The position numbers were made by a program, and so were the translations under genes. Positions 29,449 through 38,396 of a stretch of 64,000 bases of DNA are shown in pieces. How positions within the stretch are numbered: the first letter of the stretch is position 1; every line of letters starts with the position of its first letter. Below the pieces are notes generated by a model. The model was not told where the DNA came from and searched no databases. It saw nothing but the letters and a program-made list of their open reading frames with translations. The stretch covers positions 186,001 through 250,000 of the forward strand of contig NZ_SSNI01000003.1 of the NCBI RefSeq assembly GCF_010015475.1, in the 5' to 3' direction. The stretch comes from Pontibacter pamirensis. Lineage in GTDB: Bacteria > Bacteroidota > Bacteroidia > Cytophagales > Hymenobacteraceae.

Positions 29449-32400
29449 GTGCAAAACAAATACAAGCTTCTTTTTCTACTCTTTTGGATGTTCAGTGGTG
29501 GGTATGCACAGTCCGGAAAAATGTTTTCCGTTGACCAGGAGCTCTCCAATAGTCTGATACATCAGGTTTACCAGGATAGTAAGGGAATAATATGGATTGC
29601 CACTGAAGATGGGTTAAACCGATACGATGGGTCTAAGTTTACCATTTACAAGCATGATCGGCAGGACCCTCATTCTATTCTGAATAACTATGTCAATCTC
29701 CTGTTCGAGGATAGCAAAGGTCATCTGCTGGTAGGGTATTATAATGGTCTGCAGCTGTACGATCATGCGACAGACTCGTTTAAACATATTCCTGTGTTAA
29801 GGGAAGAAAACGGCGAATATGATGCACATGTGCTCAGCATAACTGAACGGCAAAATGGTGAGGTATTAATCGGAACTTCTGGCTATGGGGTATTTTCCCT
29901 GAAGTTTGAGGGCACGGAACCCAAAGTACAGAAAGTTAAATTTCAGCTCCCAGCCGGCATCATCGATTACCTTTATGAGGACACAAATCAGAATCTGTGG
30001 GTAGCTACACAGGATAAAGGGTTATTCCGTATCGGAAAGAATGGCCACATCAAGCACTTTAGCGAATCTGAAATGCCTAGAAGCTCCATCACTGGTATAT
30101 GCCAGGATAAGGAGGGCAATGTGTATGTAAGTACTATAAGCAATGGGCTTTTTGTCTCCAGTAAAGCGTCCGACGTCTTCAACCAGATTCCTTATTCATC
30201 CTCTCCAAATTTATCTATCCGTTCCATGCATCAGAGCAAGCAGGAAAACAAGCTATACCTTGGAACTGATGGCGAAGGAGTAAAAATCTATGACCTGGAA
30301 AAAAAGAGTATAACGGACGGAAACTTCAATGTAGCGACCTTCGATTTTAAAAAGTCAAAAATACACTCTATTCTGGAGGACCAGGCGGGCAATCTTTGGT
30401 TAGGCATTTATCAGAAAGGAGTGATGCTGCTACCTGCCAGTGCCAGTAATTTTAAGTACGTCGGTTATAAGTCTATCCATAACAACACAATCGGCTCCAA
30501 TGCCATTCTTTCTGTTTTCGAAGACCATGAGGGCACACTATGGATTGGCACAGATAGTGATGGCCTCTATGGCATTGGCCCGGATGGGAAGCAAAAAGCT
30601 CATTTCAGCCGCACATCTGACCCCGCCTCTGTGTCCTCTTCTATCATGAGCATTTACGAAGACTCGAACCATACCCTTTGGTTGGGTTCGTACCATCACG
30701 GTTTGGCGAAATTTAACCGGGAAACAGGGAAGTGTGAATACATATCTGAAATAAGGGATGAGAACTCCAACCAGGTGAAGCGGGTCTACAGCATTAAGGA
30801 AGACAGGCGTAAAACCCTCTGGATTGCCAGTATGGGTGCCGGCTTGTTCTCCATGAACTTGCAGTCGCAGGAAATCACACACTACGATGCCGTTTCGGGT
30901 TCCGAAAACACAGGCACTGAAAACACCCTCCATAATCGCTGGATTAATTGCCTGCTGCTGACAAGTAAGGATAAGCTTTACATCGGCACCTATGATGGTA
31001 TTGGTTGCCTCGACTTAAAAACCAAAAGTTTCGTTTCCACGCATGGCATCAATCGCTTGCTGCATGGGTATATTGTTTACTCCTTATACGAAGATCCGAA
31101 AGGGAACATCTGGATTGGCACCTCACAGGGCCTGATGTATCTGGACATCAAAACGAATGAAATAAAGTCCTATACTACGGATGATGGGTTGCCCAGCAAT
31201 GTGATATCTGCTATAAAAGGAGACGATGCCGGTAATATCTGGATCAGCACGAATTATGGTATCTCCAAGCTGAACCCCCAACGAAGCAGCTTTATCAATT
31301 ACTATGCAAACGACGGCTTGCAAGGAAATGAGTTTAGTAAGGGAGCAGCATTTGTAAACGAAAAAGAGCAAATATTCTTTGGGGGAATCAATGGTATCAC
31401 CTACTTCAATCCAACAGAAATTCCAGAGGTGATTTCCGCTTCCGGCAAAAAGTTGGAAGTCCGCATCACAGGCTTTTACCTGCACAATCAGGCTGTGAAG
31501 AAAGGAATGAAATCTGGCAAGTATGATATTGTCGATGCTGCTGTAATGGATGCTGACAGATTCCACCTCTCAAACAAAGACAACTCCTTCAGCATTGAAT
31601 TATCAGCCATGGATTTTGCAAATCCAGATCGGATAACTTACGAGTATTCCCTGCAGGATGGAGATTGGATTAGCCTGCGCCCTGGAACAAACAACGTAAA
31701 CTTCACCGATCTGCCACCTGGAACGTATCGCTTCAGGTTTAGGGCAAAAGATTACAGCCATTATTCTTCCATAAAGGAGATTTCAGTTATTGTTTCCCCG
31801 GTTTGGTATTTTTCTCCCTTGGCTAAAGCCATTTATGGACTTGTACTGGCAGCCGTTTTCATATTGGTGGCGATGCAGATACGCCATCGGCAGCGCACCC
31901 GTCAGAAGATGCGGGAGCACCTGCATGCAAGGCAGATTATCGACGCCAAACTGCAGTTCTTCATTAACATCTCTCACGAGATTCGCACACCCATGACCCT
32001 GATCATCAGCCCCTTGAAAAAGCTGCTAGCAACAGACAAAGACAGGGAGCGCCAGAAGTCCTATGCCACCATGCAGCGTAATTCTGAACGCATCCTGCTT
32101 CTCATTAACCAGCTCATGGATATCCGAAAGATCGATAAGGGACAAATGCAGTTGAAATTCCAGGAAACAGAAATGGTAGGATTCATCAATGAGCTTTGCG
32201 CCATATTCGACGAACAGGCACAGGCCAAAGATATCCAGTTCCTCTTTCACCACAACATACAACAGCTACCGGTGTGGGTGGATCCTAATCATTTCGACAA
32301 GGCCATTCTGAATGTGCTGTCCAATGCGTTTAAGTTCACGCCTAGGAATGGAAAAATCGACATCTACCTCGAATCCGGAGAAGACGAAAACACGCAGAAT

Positions 32401-33558
32401 GAGCTGCGCCGGTATGTAGAGATAGTTATTTCAGACAACGGCATTGGCATCGAGGAAAGTGAGCGGGAAAAAGTTTTTGAGTGTTTTTACCAGGTCCAGG
32501 CACCTCACAATCATTTCGTGGGTGGCACAGGCATTGGCCTGAACCTAACCCGCTCCATTGTAGAACTTCACCATGGCAACATCTGGGTAGAAGACAACAA
32601 GGAAGGCCAGGGGTGCCGCTTTGTTATGCGCTTGCCCTTAGGAAAGGATCACCTAAAGACAGAAGACCTGTTGGAAAAAACACCTCTTTTGCAAAAATCA
32701 GCGCCTGCCATTCATGCCTTACAAACACCAGCAGCTGATGCAGAAGAAGTGAAAGTAAAATCTAAAACCAAAAGCTACGTGCTCGTTGTAGACGATGATG
32801 AAGAAATCAGGAAGTATATCTGCCAGGAACTTGCTGCTGAGTACCACATGATGGAGAGCGCCAATGGGAAAGAAGCACTTTCTCTTTTGTTAAGCAAAAC
32901 ACCTGATTTGATTATAAGTGATGTGATGATGCCTGAAATGGACGGCATTACCCTCTGCAGAAAAATAAAACAGAATGTAAACGTAAACCACATTCCAATT
33001 GTACTACTGACAGCTAAATCTGAAGAAGAAGATTACCTGGAAGGATTGGGTATTGGAGCTGATGCTTATATAGTGAAACCATTCAACATTGAAATTTTAA
33101 GAAAGACGGTTCAGAACATCATCAGGAACCGGGAAATGCTTAAAAACAATTTTAGCGGCAATCAATACCACAGTGATAAAGTTCAGAAGGTTGCAGTAAA
33201 GTCTGCAGATGAAAAGCTGTTAGCCAAAATCCTGGATATCATTAACCAGAACATAGACAATCCTGCCTTAAGTGTTGAAATGCTTGCCAGTGAGGCTGGT
33301 ATTAGCCGTGTACACTTACACCGGAAGATGAAGGAGTTAACCAACCAGACGACACGGAATTTTATTCGGAATATCCGCCTGCAGCAAGCAGCAGGTTTAC
33401 TCTCGAGCAAGCATATAAATGTTTCTGAAGTAGCCTTTGCGGTAGGGTTTACAAGCCTCGCATCTTTTTCAACAGCCTTTAAGGCACTTTATGGTGTACC
33501 TCCAACCACTTATATGGAAACGCACCTGCACCAGAGCGAAACAGCTAACAGTATTTAA
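29449..33558 (+). CDS. Hybrid two-component system with beta-propeller sensor (probable xylan regulator)
   Basis: The protein has 1369 residues. The start is GTG 29449, since no ATG lies in frame before a stop at 29413 and it gives a clean signal peptide ending GGYAQ. Two seven-bladed Reg_prop propellers follow (about 25-690, repeated IWIGTxxGL-like blades), then a Y_Y_Y domain (about 700-780), a membrane helix (about 790-808), HisKA with NISHEIRTP (His843), HATPase (DNGIGIEES), a receiver (ISDVMMPEMDG, Asp1158) and an AraC domain (about 1250-1355). It would sense a xylan oligosaccharide in the periplasm and activate the neighbouring operons. All four signalling domains look intact. Confidence 0.95.
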   Translation: MQNKYKLLFLLFWMFSGGYAQSGKMFSVDQELSNSLIHQVYQDSKGIIWIATEDGLNRYDGSKFTIYKHDRQDPHSILNNYVNLLFEDSKGHLLVGYYNGLQLYDHATDSFKHIPVLREENGEYDAHVLSITERQNGEVLIGTSGYGVFSLKFEGTEPKVQKVKFQLPAGIIDYLYEDTNQNLWVATQDKGLFRIGKNGHIKHFSESEMPRSSITGICQDKEGNVYVSTISNGLFVSSKASDVFNQIPYSSSPNLSIRSMHQSKQENKLYLGTDGEGVKIYDLEKKSITDGNFNVATFDFKKSKIHSILEDQAGNLWLGIYQKGVMLLPASASNFKYVGYKSIHNNTIGSNAILSVFEDHEGTLWIGTDSDGLYGIGPDGKQKAHFSRTSDPASVSSSIMSIYEDSNHTLWLGSYHHGLAKFNRETGKCEYISEIRDENSNQVKRVYSIKEDRRKTLWIASMGAGLFSMNLQSQEITHYDAVSGSENTGTENTLHNRWINCLLLTSKDKLYIGTYDGIGCLDLKTKSFVSTHGINRLLHGYIVYSLYEDPKGNIWIGTSQGLMYLDIKTNEIKSYTTDDGLPSNVISAIKGDDAGNIWISTNYGISKLNPQRSSFINYYANDGLQGNEFSKGAAFVNEKEQIFFGGINGITYFNPTEIPEVISASGKKLEVRITGFYLHNQAVKKGMKSGKYDIVDAAVMDADRFHLSNKDNSFSIELSAMDFANPDRITYEYSLQDGDWISLRPGTNNVNFTDLPPGTYRFRFRAKDYSHYSSIKEISVIVSPVWYFSPLAKAIYGLVLAAVFILVAMQIRHRQRTRQKMREHLHARQIIDAKLQFFINISHEIRTPMTLIISPLKKLLATDKDRERQKSYATMQRNSERILLLINQLMDIRKIDKGQMQLKFQETEMVGFINELCAIFDEQAQAKDIQFLFHHNIQQLPVWVDPNHFDKAILNVLSNAFKFTPRNGKIDIYLESGEDENTQNELRRYVEIVISDNGIGIEESEREKVFECFYQVQAPHNHFVGGTGIGLNLTRSIVELHHGNIWVEDNKEGQGCRFVMRLPLGKDHLKTEDLLEKTPLLQKSAPAIHALQTPAADAEEVKVKSKTKSYVLVVDDDEEIRKYICQELAAEYHMMESANGKEALSLLLSKTPDLIISDVMMPEMDGITLCRKIKQNVNVNHIPIVLLTAKSEEEDYLEGLGIGADAYIVKPFNIEILRKTVQNIIRNREMLKNNFSGNQYHSDKVQKVAVKSADEKLLAKILDIINQNIDNPALSVEMLASEAGISRVHLHRKMKELTNQTTRNFIRNIRLQQAAGLLSSKHINVSEVAFAVGFTSLASFSTAFKALYGVPPTTYMETHLHQSETANSI

Positions 33559-33712
33559 AGTAACTAACCTGCGTTGAAAGAGGAACCAGTAAGAACGCTT
33601 TATGCATTGCATCTTTGTATCATGTGTCAAAGTCCTATAATCCTTAGCTGATTATACTAGTCCTATTTACTAACAAAGAAGACATCAGCGTGCATATACA
33701 TTAGATGAAAAA

Positions 33713-35404
33713 TCAACTGTTGGTACGGGTATTCTTTTTGTAGTTAAATCGGTGTCCCCAATCGAAGCCTATTGCCTCCAGGAGAAGCACCCGTTCTGGA
33801 TCCAGCTTTCCCCTCTCCTGCCGCATCCGACTCACCCACTTGCCCAGCTTTGGGTCTTCTTGCCATTTTACTGGCACACGCGTATGCCCATGACCCTGTT
33901 GAAATTCAACTAAGCGATTATACATCGTTTTCCATGGAAGGATGCTTCTTCGGCTAAGAGTCCATATGAAACCAATTTGTTCTAACAACTCTATCTTCTG
34001 TGTACTCAAGTCCAGCTTGCTCAGCCTCATCCTGTACACCCACGCTGACAGCTGTGGATTTGGCTCCCAACGAAAAGGGACGCGGGTGTGGCCAAACCTA
34101 ACCTTGAATTCAGCCAACGCCTCGTACATCTTCATCCAGTACTCCTCCTGCAAGCTCCACGGAAAGTGAATCTCATTAAGACGATTGATGCGCGCCAGCG
34201 AGAGCTTGCCCTGGTAGAAGAGCTTGCGCTGCCAGCTAGTCCATTGCTGAAGCACAGGGTCTAACTTCAGTGATACTTGGCAACTGCCATGCTCCTGCCT
34301 GTAAGCCTTTAGCTTTTTAAAGTTGTCGTTCCACTGCTTATCGTAAACTGACTGTAGCTTGTGCTTCACCCTCTTCCCCCACACAAAGCCCAGCTGGTCC
34401 AGCCGCTTCTTCTTTGCTTCCTGTAACTTTCCTTTCGCCTCAAGTCTCCTTTGGGTAGCTACCCAAATACCAAGGCTCTTGTTCTCTCTGTAATTAGTGG
34501 GCACAAAGCAGTGGCCATTGGCTTTCTTGTATTCCTCCAGTTGTTCATACCTTTCCTCCCAGCTTCTCCTTTTCATGTCGTCACAGTTCCAGGTAAACCC
34601 GATCTCTTCCAACCGCTTGTACCTATCCTGTGGCAGCTGATGCTTTTGCCTGGAAAGCCTTTGTCGTTCTATCCAGCTGACCAGCTTTGTATGCTTGTAC
34701 GGCACCCGGCAATGGCCGTACCTCCTACTGTAAGCGACCAGTTGTTGGTAAAACTTCTCCCACTGGGCGTCATATACATCCCGAATGCTCCAGATAAACT
34801 TCAGTTCGTTTAGCCTCCGCTCCCGGTCCTCACTCAACTTACACTTCATGTGCATCTTTCGCTGCATAATCACCCAGAGGGCAAGCTGCTTGTCTGTTGG
34901 CCACCGCCTGGGCACGCGGCAATGGCCAAAGGTTGTGTAAAAATCATTTAACCTCCAGTACATCTGATTCCAGCGGTGATCCCTGCTGATGGCTATGTCC
35001 CAGTCCACCTCCAGCTTGTCTAACTGTTGTAGCTGGCTTTCTGACAGGAGCTTTTTATTTATGATTTGCCGCATCAGCCAGTCTTTAAGCTGCTCATGCT
35101 TTTCATCATCGGGAATGGAGGTATGACCGGTCTCCTGCACGAAAAGGGACAGCTGCCTGTACATGGCATTCCAGGAGCATGTTGTTTCCTCTATCACAAA
35201 TCTCAACTCCTCCAGTTTCTCCTTTAACTCACCAGGAAGCAAATGCCTGATACGCCGCTGGATGCTTACCCACTGCGCCAGCTCTTTATCAATATCAACA
35301 GTAGTGAATTCATTCTTGCTAACATAAGGCTTCAACTTCCAATAATTAGAGTACCACTCGTCTAAGTACTCTTTATTGAATAAGCTTTCTCCCTGATATG
35401 TCAT
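33713..35404 (-). CDS. Protein made of eight tandem helicase-associated (HA) domains
   Basis: From ATG 35404 (preceded by AAGGTGG) the protein has 563 residues. It consists of eight copies of a 60-70-residue unit with the pattern W-x3-Y-x2-L, GHxxVP, LxxWVxxQR, and L-x2-IGFxW. The first two copies and the sixth are most diverged (EFTTVD, GHTSIP, GSCQVS). This is the helicase-associated domain (Pfam HA family), a three-helix unit presumed to bind nucleic acid. No helicase motor, nuclease or other domain is present. It is strongly basic and aromatic-rich. A leftward promoter array lies 540 bp upstream at 35943. Function is unknown; a DNA- or RNA-binding scaffold is the simplest guess. Confidence 0.85.
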   Translation of the reverse strand: MTYQGESLFNKEYLDEWYSNYWKLKPYVSKNEFTTVDIDKELAQWVSIQRRIRHLLPGELKEKLEELRFVIEETTCSWNAMYRQLSLFVQETGHTSIPDDEKHEQLKDWLMRQIINKKLLSESQLQQLDKLEVDWDIAISRDHRWNQMYWRLNDFYTTFGHCRVPRRWPTDKQLALWVIMQRKMHMKCKLSEDRERRLNELKFIWSIRDVYDAQWEKFYQQLVAYSRRYGHCRVPYKHTKLVSWIERQRLSRQKHQLPQDRYKRLEEIGFTWNCDDMKRRSWEERYEQLEEYKKANGHCFVPTNYRENKSLGIWVATQRRLEAKGKLQEAKKKRLDQLGFVWGKRVKHKLQSVYDKQWNDNFKKLKAYRQEHGSCQVSLKLDPVLQQWTSWQRKLFYQGKLSLARINRLNEIHFPWSLQEEYWMKMYEALAEFKVRFGHTRVPFRWEPNPQLSAWVYRMRLSKLDLSTQKIELLEQIGFIWTLSRRSILPWKTMYNRLVEFQQGHGHTRVPVKWQEDPKLGKWVSRMRQERGKLDPERVLLLEAIGFDWGHRFNYKKNTRTNS

Positions 35405-35637
35405 GACCACCTTTTAAGCTAAATTATATTACTGCTGATTTCACTTTAATAACCGTCTGAAATAAATACCTACAGTACCTGAATTCAAATATGCATGCGT
35501 TTCACCTTCAGAGTAGTGACTGCTGCGTTGACTTTTATAAAGCCTCAATGAACACTAGAAGAGGTAAGGCAAAGTCTCCGGTTGCCTATTTATCCTGCTA
35601 TGCATGCCGCTTTAGCGGAAACTCAGTTTTATGATAG

Positions 35638-35985
35638 GTGTGGGGCCAAAGGGAATTTATCTCAAGCGCTAGCGTGTACTTTATGTTAGTCTGCTGTGCC
35701 AACCCAAATAGTATCTCGAGCGCCATCAACAAAAGCAGAAAGGCTTTCAATGACTTTTTGGGGAGACTCAATCCAACCGCTGAAGGAATGGAAGCTGTAA
35801 TTCATATGACTGGTTTTCATTTCCTTACTTATCAGGTAATGGACTTTCTTAATGCAGCAACTTCTATTGATTCTTTTTTACAAATTCATCGCGGCCAGGA
35901 ACAAAACTCACTCACTAAAGCAACCGAACACTCACACTTTAACAAATATATTTTTCTAAAGGATAAGGTGATTGTATGTGTGTAA
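35638..35985 (+). pseudogene. Possible IS110-type transposase N-terminal fragment
   Basis: A GTG-initiated 115-codon frame contains INKSRKAFNDFLGRLN and, 11 residues on, AVIHMTGFHFLTYQVMDFL, spaced like the N-terminal N-x3-GF and MExTGxY blocks of IS110 transposases. The catalytic Glu position is not conserved and the C-terminal third matches nothing I know. It may be chance. Confidence 0.25.
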
Positions 35986-36050
35986 CACGTGTACCAAGCC
36001 ATGTTACATAAGCAACAACTCATGTAACAAATATTTATGATTATGTAACA
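35943..36050 (-). promoter_or_regulatory. Orphan promoter with four 21-bp-spaced TGTWACA boxes
   Basis: Boxes start at 35980 (GTGTAACA), 36001 (ATGTTACA), 36022 (ATGTAACA) and 36043 (ATGTAACA). A leftward -7 box TATATTTG lies at 35943-35950, 29 bp from the proximal box, identical to the GH51 layout. No CAZyme follows; the first intact gene downstream is the HA-repeat gene at 35404. Confidence 0.65.
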
Positions 36051-36373
36051 CATTGGCTTAATTACAACGATAAGGCAGTTTCCATTAGCTGAAAATAAGT
36101 GAATGAGAAGAAAAACTGACTTATCATATTGGTGCTAGGGGAATGAATTATCCTGTAGAAAATTTTTAGGAAAGGAGCAGCTGTACTGGAGGTGAAACTT
36201 AACAAATGGGAAGAGATAACTTAGTCTGGATTACGCTTCCTCCCAGAGTTGTTGAGCTTAAATGCGGATTAGCATTTAAGCATGGCATCTGCCTCCCATC
36301 AGTTTAATCCCTTTGGACTTGCTACCTATAACTGGAGGCTTTTTCTTAGGCAGATTTAAATAAAGATTTAAAT

Positions 36374-36595
36374 TTGACTACTATGAACAGACGCGAACTC
36401 GATGCCACACCAGGTGCAGTAAGAACACACCAATACCTGCTTACGCTAATGCCGGAAGACACCTCCTTCTATAACCTTCTTGAGGATCCTTTTCAGGAGC
36501 ATGACCTGGTGGATCAGCATCCGGAACTGGTAAGAGAGCGCATCCAGAAGTATCAGGCATGGTTTGGTGAGGTAACAGGAAACGGAGTAATTTAG
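36374..36595 (+). pseudogene. Sulfatase C-terminal remnant
   Basis: The 73 codons read AVRTHQYLLTLMPEDTSFYNLLEDPFQEHDLVDQHPEL-type sequence, matching the last approximately 60 residues of alkaline-phosphatase-fold sulfatases (RTxxYKL, LYNLxxDPxExxNLAxxPE). The catalytic N-terminal 400 residues, including the formylglycine site, are absent. It is therefore the stump of a deleted gene. Confidence 0.6.
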
Positions 36596-36787
36596 TTGTT
36601 CAGGGAGAAGGAATCGCCTGCAGACCTGCTTTATATTGACCGGAATACATCCTATATTCGGCAGTCCGGTTCCGTTTTGCCCCTGATGCATGAGGATAGC
36701 AGCAACAACCACCATTTATAAACTAGTTATGTACTTCTAGAGTGTTCCTGGAAAATCTTTAAATTAGATACTTGTCAGACAGAACGA

Positions 36788-37312
36788 ATGAATGACCTAA
36801 AAACAGATCTTTTTCCCTTCATTATAAAGACATCTATTGTTCATACAGTTACCTACTTCATTGCCGGTGTTGCTGCTATGACTTTACTGGATTACGGACA
36901 AACTATGGGGACCGAAAACAGCATCTTCAAACCCATAACGGATCCGATTGTAATGGCAGGGCCGTTGTTGCAACCAATAAGGGGAGTTATCTTTGCTTTA
37001 GCTTTTTATCTTATCAGGCACTCAATATTTGGAAGTAAGTTAGGCTGGCTGAAATTATGGTGGCTACTAATAGCTCTTGGAGTTTTGTCTACTTTCGGGC
37101 CTGCCCCAGGATCAATCGAAGCGATAATATACACGAAAATGGATTTATCTGTTTTTACCTATGTAGAAGTAGTTCTACAGGCTTTTGCATTCTCGTGTAT
37201 TCTATATTACTGGGTTAATAATAAAAACCTGAAGTGGTTAAATTGGGTAATGGGTGTAGCTTTTGCCGTGGTAATGCTTTTGCCGACCCTTGGATTATTA
37301 GTTGAGCAATAG
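36788..37312 (+). CDS. Integral membrane protein of unknown function
   Basis: The 174-residue protein has about four to five hydrophobic helices: THTVTYFIAGVAAMTLL-like near 17-35, PIRGVIFALAFYLI near 80, LKLWWLLIALGVL near 95, YVEVVLQAFAFSCILYYW near 130 and WVMGVAFAVVMLLPTLGLL near 155. I do not recognise a family. It is monocistronic and its codon use resembles the surrounding genes. Confidence 0.75.
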   Translation: MNDLKTDLFPFIIKTSIVHTVTYFIAGVAAMTLLDYGQTMGTENSIFKPITDPIVMAGPLLQPIRGVIFALAFYLIRHSIFGSKLGWLKLWWLLIALGVLSTFGPAPGSIEAIIYTKMDLSVFTYVEVVLQAFAFSCILYYWVNNKNLKWLNWVMGVAFAVVMLLPTLGLLVEQ

Positions 37313-37522
37313 TACTAGCTGAAACTATAGCAAACGAGTAAACAGGAGATGGACTCTGTTAGTGCCCTTGTGAGATAGTTCAGAAGCCTGTACTCACATT
37401 CTCTAAACAATTTTTCCCCTAGCTGCGCACAGCAAGCTGATTCTGTGCTAATTGTAATCCATTGTTTTCAATTTATAAAACTCTCTGCTTTACTAGGGGA
37501 TAAATGCGCTTCCGGTAAAATT

Positions 37523-37558
37523 AAAGCGCCTGTGCATCATATCTGCACAGGCGCTTTT
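37523..37558. terminator. Bidirectional hairpin terminator
   Basis: AAAGCGCCTGTGCA (37523-37536) and TGCACAGGCGCTTT (37544-37557) form a perfect 14-bp stem with a 7-nt loop. The A-run on one side and T-run on the other suit termination of the convergent membrane-protein and zinc-ribbon genes. Confidence 0.85.
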
Positions 37559-37575
37559 AAGCATTCTTTTTGAAA

Positions 37576-37842
37576 CTAAAAATCAAAGAAATCGCTCAGG
37601 AACGATTCCTTTTTCTTGTGCGGATGCTTTTTATGCGCGTTGTTGCTATTATCTCCATAGCCGTAGCGTTTATAGTCAGCCTCGTAATTTTCTTTTTTGG
37701 AGTAATGGTCGGCGGAGCGCTCCATGATCTTTTCAAGTTCGCCACGGTCCAGCCAGATGCCACGGCAATTGGGACAGTAATCAATTTCAACTCCGTTTTT
37801 CTCGCTCATCAAAAGCGTTTCGTTACAGTTAGGGCATTTCAT
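37576..37842 (-). CDS. zf-TFIIB zinc-ribbon protein
   Basis: Starting at ATG 37842 the 88-residue protein begins MKCPNCNETLLM and has a second pair in IDYCPNCRGIWLDRGELEKI, the typical one-zinc TFIIB-like ribbon followed by the WLDRGELE helix. The C-terminal part is His/Lys-rich (NNAHKKHPHKKKES) and ends in DFFDF. Homologues are small cytoplasmic proteins of unknown role. An in-frame upstream Met would add a hydrophobic leader that homologues lack, so I prefer the internal start. Confidence 0.85.
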   Translation of the reverse strand: MKCPNCNETLLMSEKNGVEIDYCPNCRGIWLDRGELEKIMERSADHYSKKENYEADYKRYGYGDNSNNAHKKHPHKKKESFLSDFFDF

Positions 37843-37993
37843 GGTTTGTAGTTGCTTTGGTGTATTCTTCAATATAAGCAAAATACCGCAAAGCACCGAG
37901 TTGTAGTAAGCCATTGAACATGTTTATTACTGCTTGACGTAACTTGGTCTATGGGATGTTATATTCCTACTTAGGAAACGCTTCATGTCGTTT

Positions 37994-38233
37994 CTATTCT
38001 AATATAGTGATAGAGCTTACATAGGGCTCAAGAGCCCTTTTACTATCCAGGCCGCGTATCAGACTTATAAAATCGGTCTGTGGGTTAGACCATACCTCAG
38101 CAAAGAAACCTCCCATGTCATATAGTTCAATGTGATACCCCCTTCTGCCGCGGTGGGCCAGAAAAAAGCCATGTGCCCAAATTATTTCTAATCTTCCGGC
38201 TAAGGAATGGCTGTTGAAAAGGGTGAGGTTCAT
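37994..38233 (-). CDS. Small conserved hypothetical protein (79 aa)
   Basis: It reads LEIIWAHGFFLAHRGRRGYHIELYDMGGFFAEVWSN, like small single-domain proteins that are frequent in Hymenobacteraceae (pattern GxFLAxR...LYxLxxFFVEVxY). There is no signal peptide or membrane helix. Function is unknown. It stands alone, 160 nt upstream of nothing transcribed with it. Confidence 0.65.
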   Translation of the reverse strand: MNLTLFNSHSLAGRLEIIWAHGFFLAHRGRRGYHIELYDMGGFFAEVWSNPQTDFISLIRGLDSKRALEPYVSSITILE

Positions 38234-38396
38234 GACATACTATACGTAAGAAAGGAAAAGAAAAGCCAGGCAAAAGTTTGCGTATTTGTTCCTGAATAAG
38301 GGCTGAGATGCTAATCTTTTGGCCGTATAAAGAGCGTTATGTTCAACAGCACCGCCATTGGAACTGAATAACTTATCCTGCTGAACGGTGGCGCAG

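Larger units (their letters stand above)
35405..36373. other. Gene-poor region containing orphan promoter array
   Basis: It holds a doubtful IS110-like fragment (35638-35985) and the operator array at 35943-36050. Nothing else is supportable. Confidence 0.5.

Noticed and set aside
38340..38396. Possible terminator hairpin after the S41 peptidase gene
   Set aside because: Only short, imperfect complementarity (CACCG/CGGTG) and no T-run.
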